Assembly (NCBI GenBank): GCA_013201395.1
Contig: JABMJD010000001.1
Location: 124,001 to 188,000, forward strand
Length of the DNA: 64,000 nucleotides
DNA from: Candidatus Syntrophopropionicum ammoniitolerans
Lineage (GTDB): Bacteria; Bacillota; Desulfotomaculia; Desulfotomaculales; Pelotomaculaceae
Direction of reading: 5' to 3'
The notes below the pieces were generated by a model. It was not told the origin of the DNA and ran no database searches. It saw only the letters and a list, made by a program, of their open reading frames with translations. Each line of letters starts with the position of its first letter. Positions within the stretch are counted from its first letter, which is position 1. Shown piece by piece: positions 63,443-64,000 of this stretch. The position numbers were made by a program, and so were the translations under genes.

Positions 63443-63979
63443 ATGGCAGGTTATAGGGAGTTAATGACTTCGTCCAATACAATTTATCGGGGTAAAATCG
63501 TCAACCTGCGGGTTGATGAGGTGTCTTTACCAAATGGAAAAACCAGCAGGCGTGAGGTAGTAGAACATGCAGGCGCTGTAGCCATAGTTCCTATAAACGA
63601 AAAAAGGGAGTTACTCCTGGTCAGGCAGTATAGATATGCCGCCGGAATGGTTCTGTTGGAAATACCGGCGGGGAAGCTAGAACCGGGGGAAGATTATGAG
63701 GCCTGCGCCGGCAGGGAATTGACAGAGGAAACGGGATACGTGGCCGGCAAGCTAAAACATATGATCAGCTTTTATAGCACCCCTGGTTTTACAAACGAAC
63801 AAATTCACCTTTTCCTGGCCACCCAACTAACATTAAAAAAACAGAATCTCGACGAGGATGAATTTATTGAAGTAGAAACAGTGGGCCTGGAGCAGGCCCA
63901 AGAAATGGTTATGTCCGGGGCCATATGTGATGCTAAATCTATTGCGGGCATACTGGCTGCCCCTAATTTTCTAGAATAA
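63443..63979 (+). CDS. nudF: NUDIX hydrolase, ADP-ribose pyrophosphatase type
   Basis: 178 residues. The Nudix box runs GKLEPGEDYEACAGRELTEETGY (about 71-93; GX5EX7REXXEEXG), preceded by LVRQYRYA, the ADP-ribose pyrophosphatase hallmark. Hydrolyses ADP-ribose to AMP and ribose-5-phosphate. ATG 63443 after GAGGTGAT. Bacillus nudF lies near spo0-related genes, but the neighbourhood here is cut by the window end. Confidence 0.93.
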   Translation: MAGYRELMTSSNTIYRGKIVNLRVDEVSLPNGKTSRREVVEHAGAVAIVPINEKRELLLVRQYRYAAGMVLLEIPAGKLEPGEDYEACAGRELTEETGYVAGKLKHMISFYSTPGFTNEQIHLFLATQLTLKKQNLDEDEFIEVETVGLEQAQEMVMSGAICDAKSIAGILAAPNFLE

Positions 63980-64000
63980 TGTGCTGATTAAGAGCCAGCT

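Overview
The window reads as a chromosome segment of a spore-forming, anaerobic Firmicute of the Clostridia, most like the Peptococcaceae (Desulfotomaculum/Pelotomaculum group). The assignment is inference from gene content: dipicolinate synthase, SpoVS, a YlmC/YmxH-family protein, SpoIIIE/FtsK and a YlxY deacetylase (spores); selenouridine synthase (selenium use); 2-hydroxyacyl-CoA-dehydratase-type proteins with an ATP-dependent activase, and oxygen-sensitive cofactor enzymes (anaerobe). TTG and GTG starts behind strong GGAGG sites are very common. I see no tRNA, rRNA, insertion sequence, prophage or CRISPR array.

Layout. 1-29,200 follows the Bacillus subtilis order truB-ribC-rpsO-pnp-ylxY-mlpA-ymxH-spoVFAB-asd-dapG-dapA-rnj-ylzJ-tepA-spoIIIE-rodZ, with insertions: a ClpP-class SDH protein (9.9 kb), dapB (11.3 kb), a divergent acuB-like gene and a thiamine operon under a TPP riboswitch (18.7-22.7 kb), uppP (24.0 kb) and selenouridine synthase mnmH (27.3 kb). 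29.2-31.7 kb on the minus strand is a DegV/DAK2 pair that looks like a fatty-acid kinase (FakB/FakA). 31.9-44.5 kb carries yajQ, rimO, an unusual short FtsH-like protease with its own membrane partner, cinA, a DEAD-box helicase, LexA-controlled recA, recX, a candidate structured RNA, rny, ymdB and spoVS. 44.6-47.1 kb has a PHP phosphoesterase and an LL-DAP-aminotransferase-like enzyme. 47.1-52.4 kb is the lower half of the adenosylcobalamin pathway under a cobalamin riboswitch, preceded by two tandem perfect DnaA boxes. 52.4-54.9 kb holds a small HTH protein, guaB and acuA. 55.0-58.8 kb is an accessory, probably sporulation-related island: a triple winged-helix/coiled-coil protein behind a near-perfect SigH promoter, a repeat-bearing protein, a 17-cysteine protein and a CAP-domain protein. 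58.9-63.2 kb has a cysteine desulfurase-like enzyme and a convergent activase/dehydratase-type cluster; a NUDIX hydrolase closes the window.

How it fits together. asd, aspartokinase, dapA and dapB feed dihydrodipicolinate to lysine/peptidoglycan and, through DpaAB, to the spore solute dipicolinate; an aminotransferase at 45.5 kb may complete the DapL route. rpsO, pnp, RNase J, RNase Y, YmdB and the DEAD-box helicase form an RNA-processing set. Several promoters share an extended -10 of the form TGC-TAtAAT.

Most worth a second look: the 200-nt RNA with paired ends between recX and rny (6S-like), the SigH promoter in front of an undescribed triple winged-helix protein, the membrane-protein/mini-FtsH couple, a cobyric acid synthase lacking its glutaminase domain, the split activase/DUF2229 cluster, tandem DnaA boxes beside the cobalamin riboswitch, and a 12-codon leader ORF coupled to thiD.
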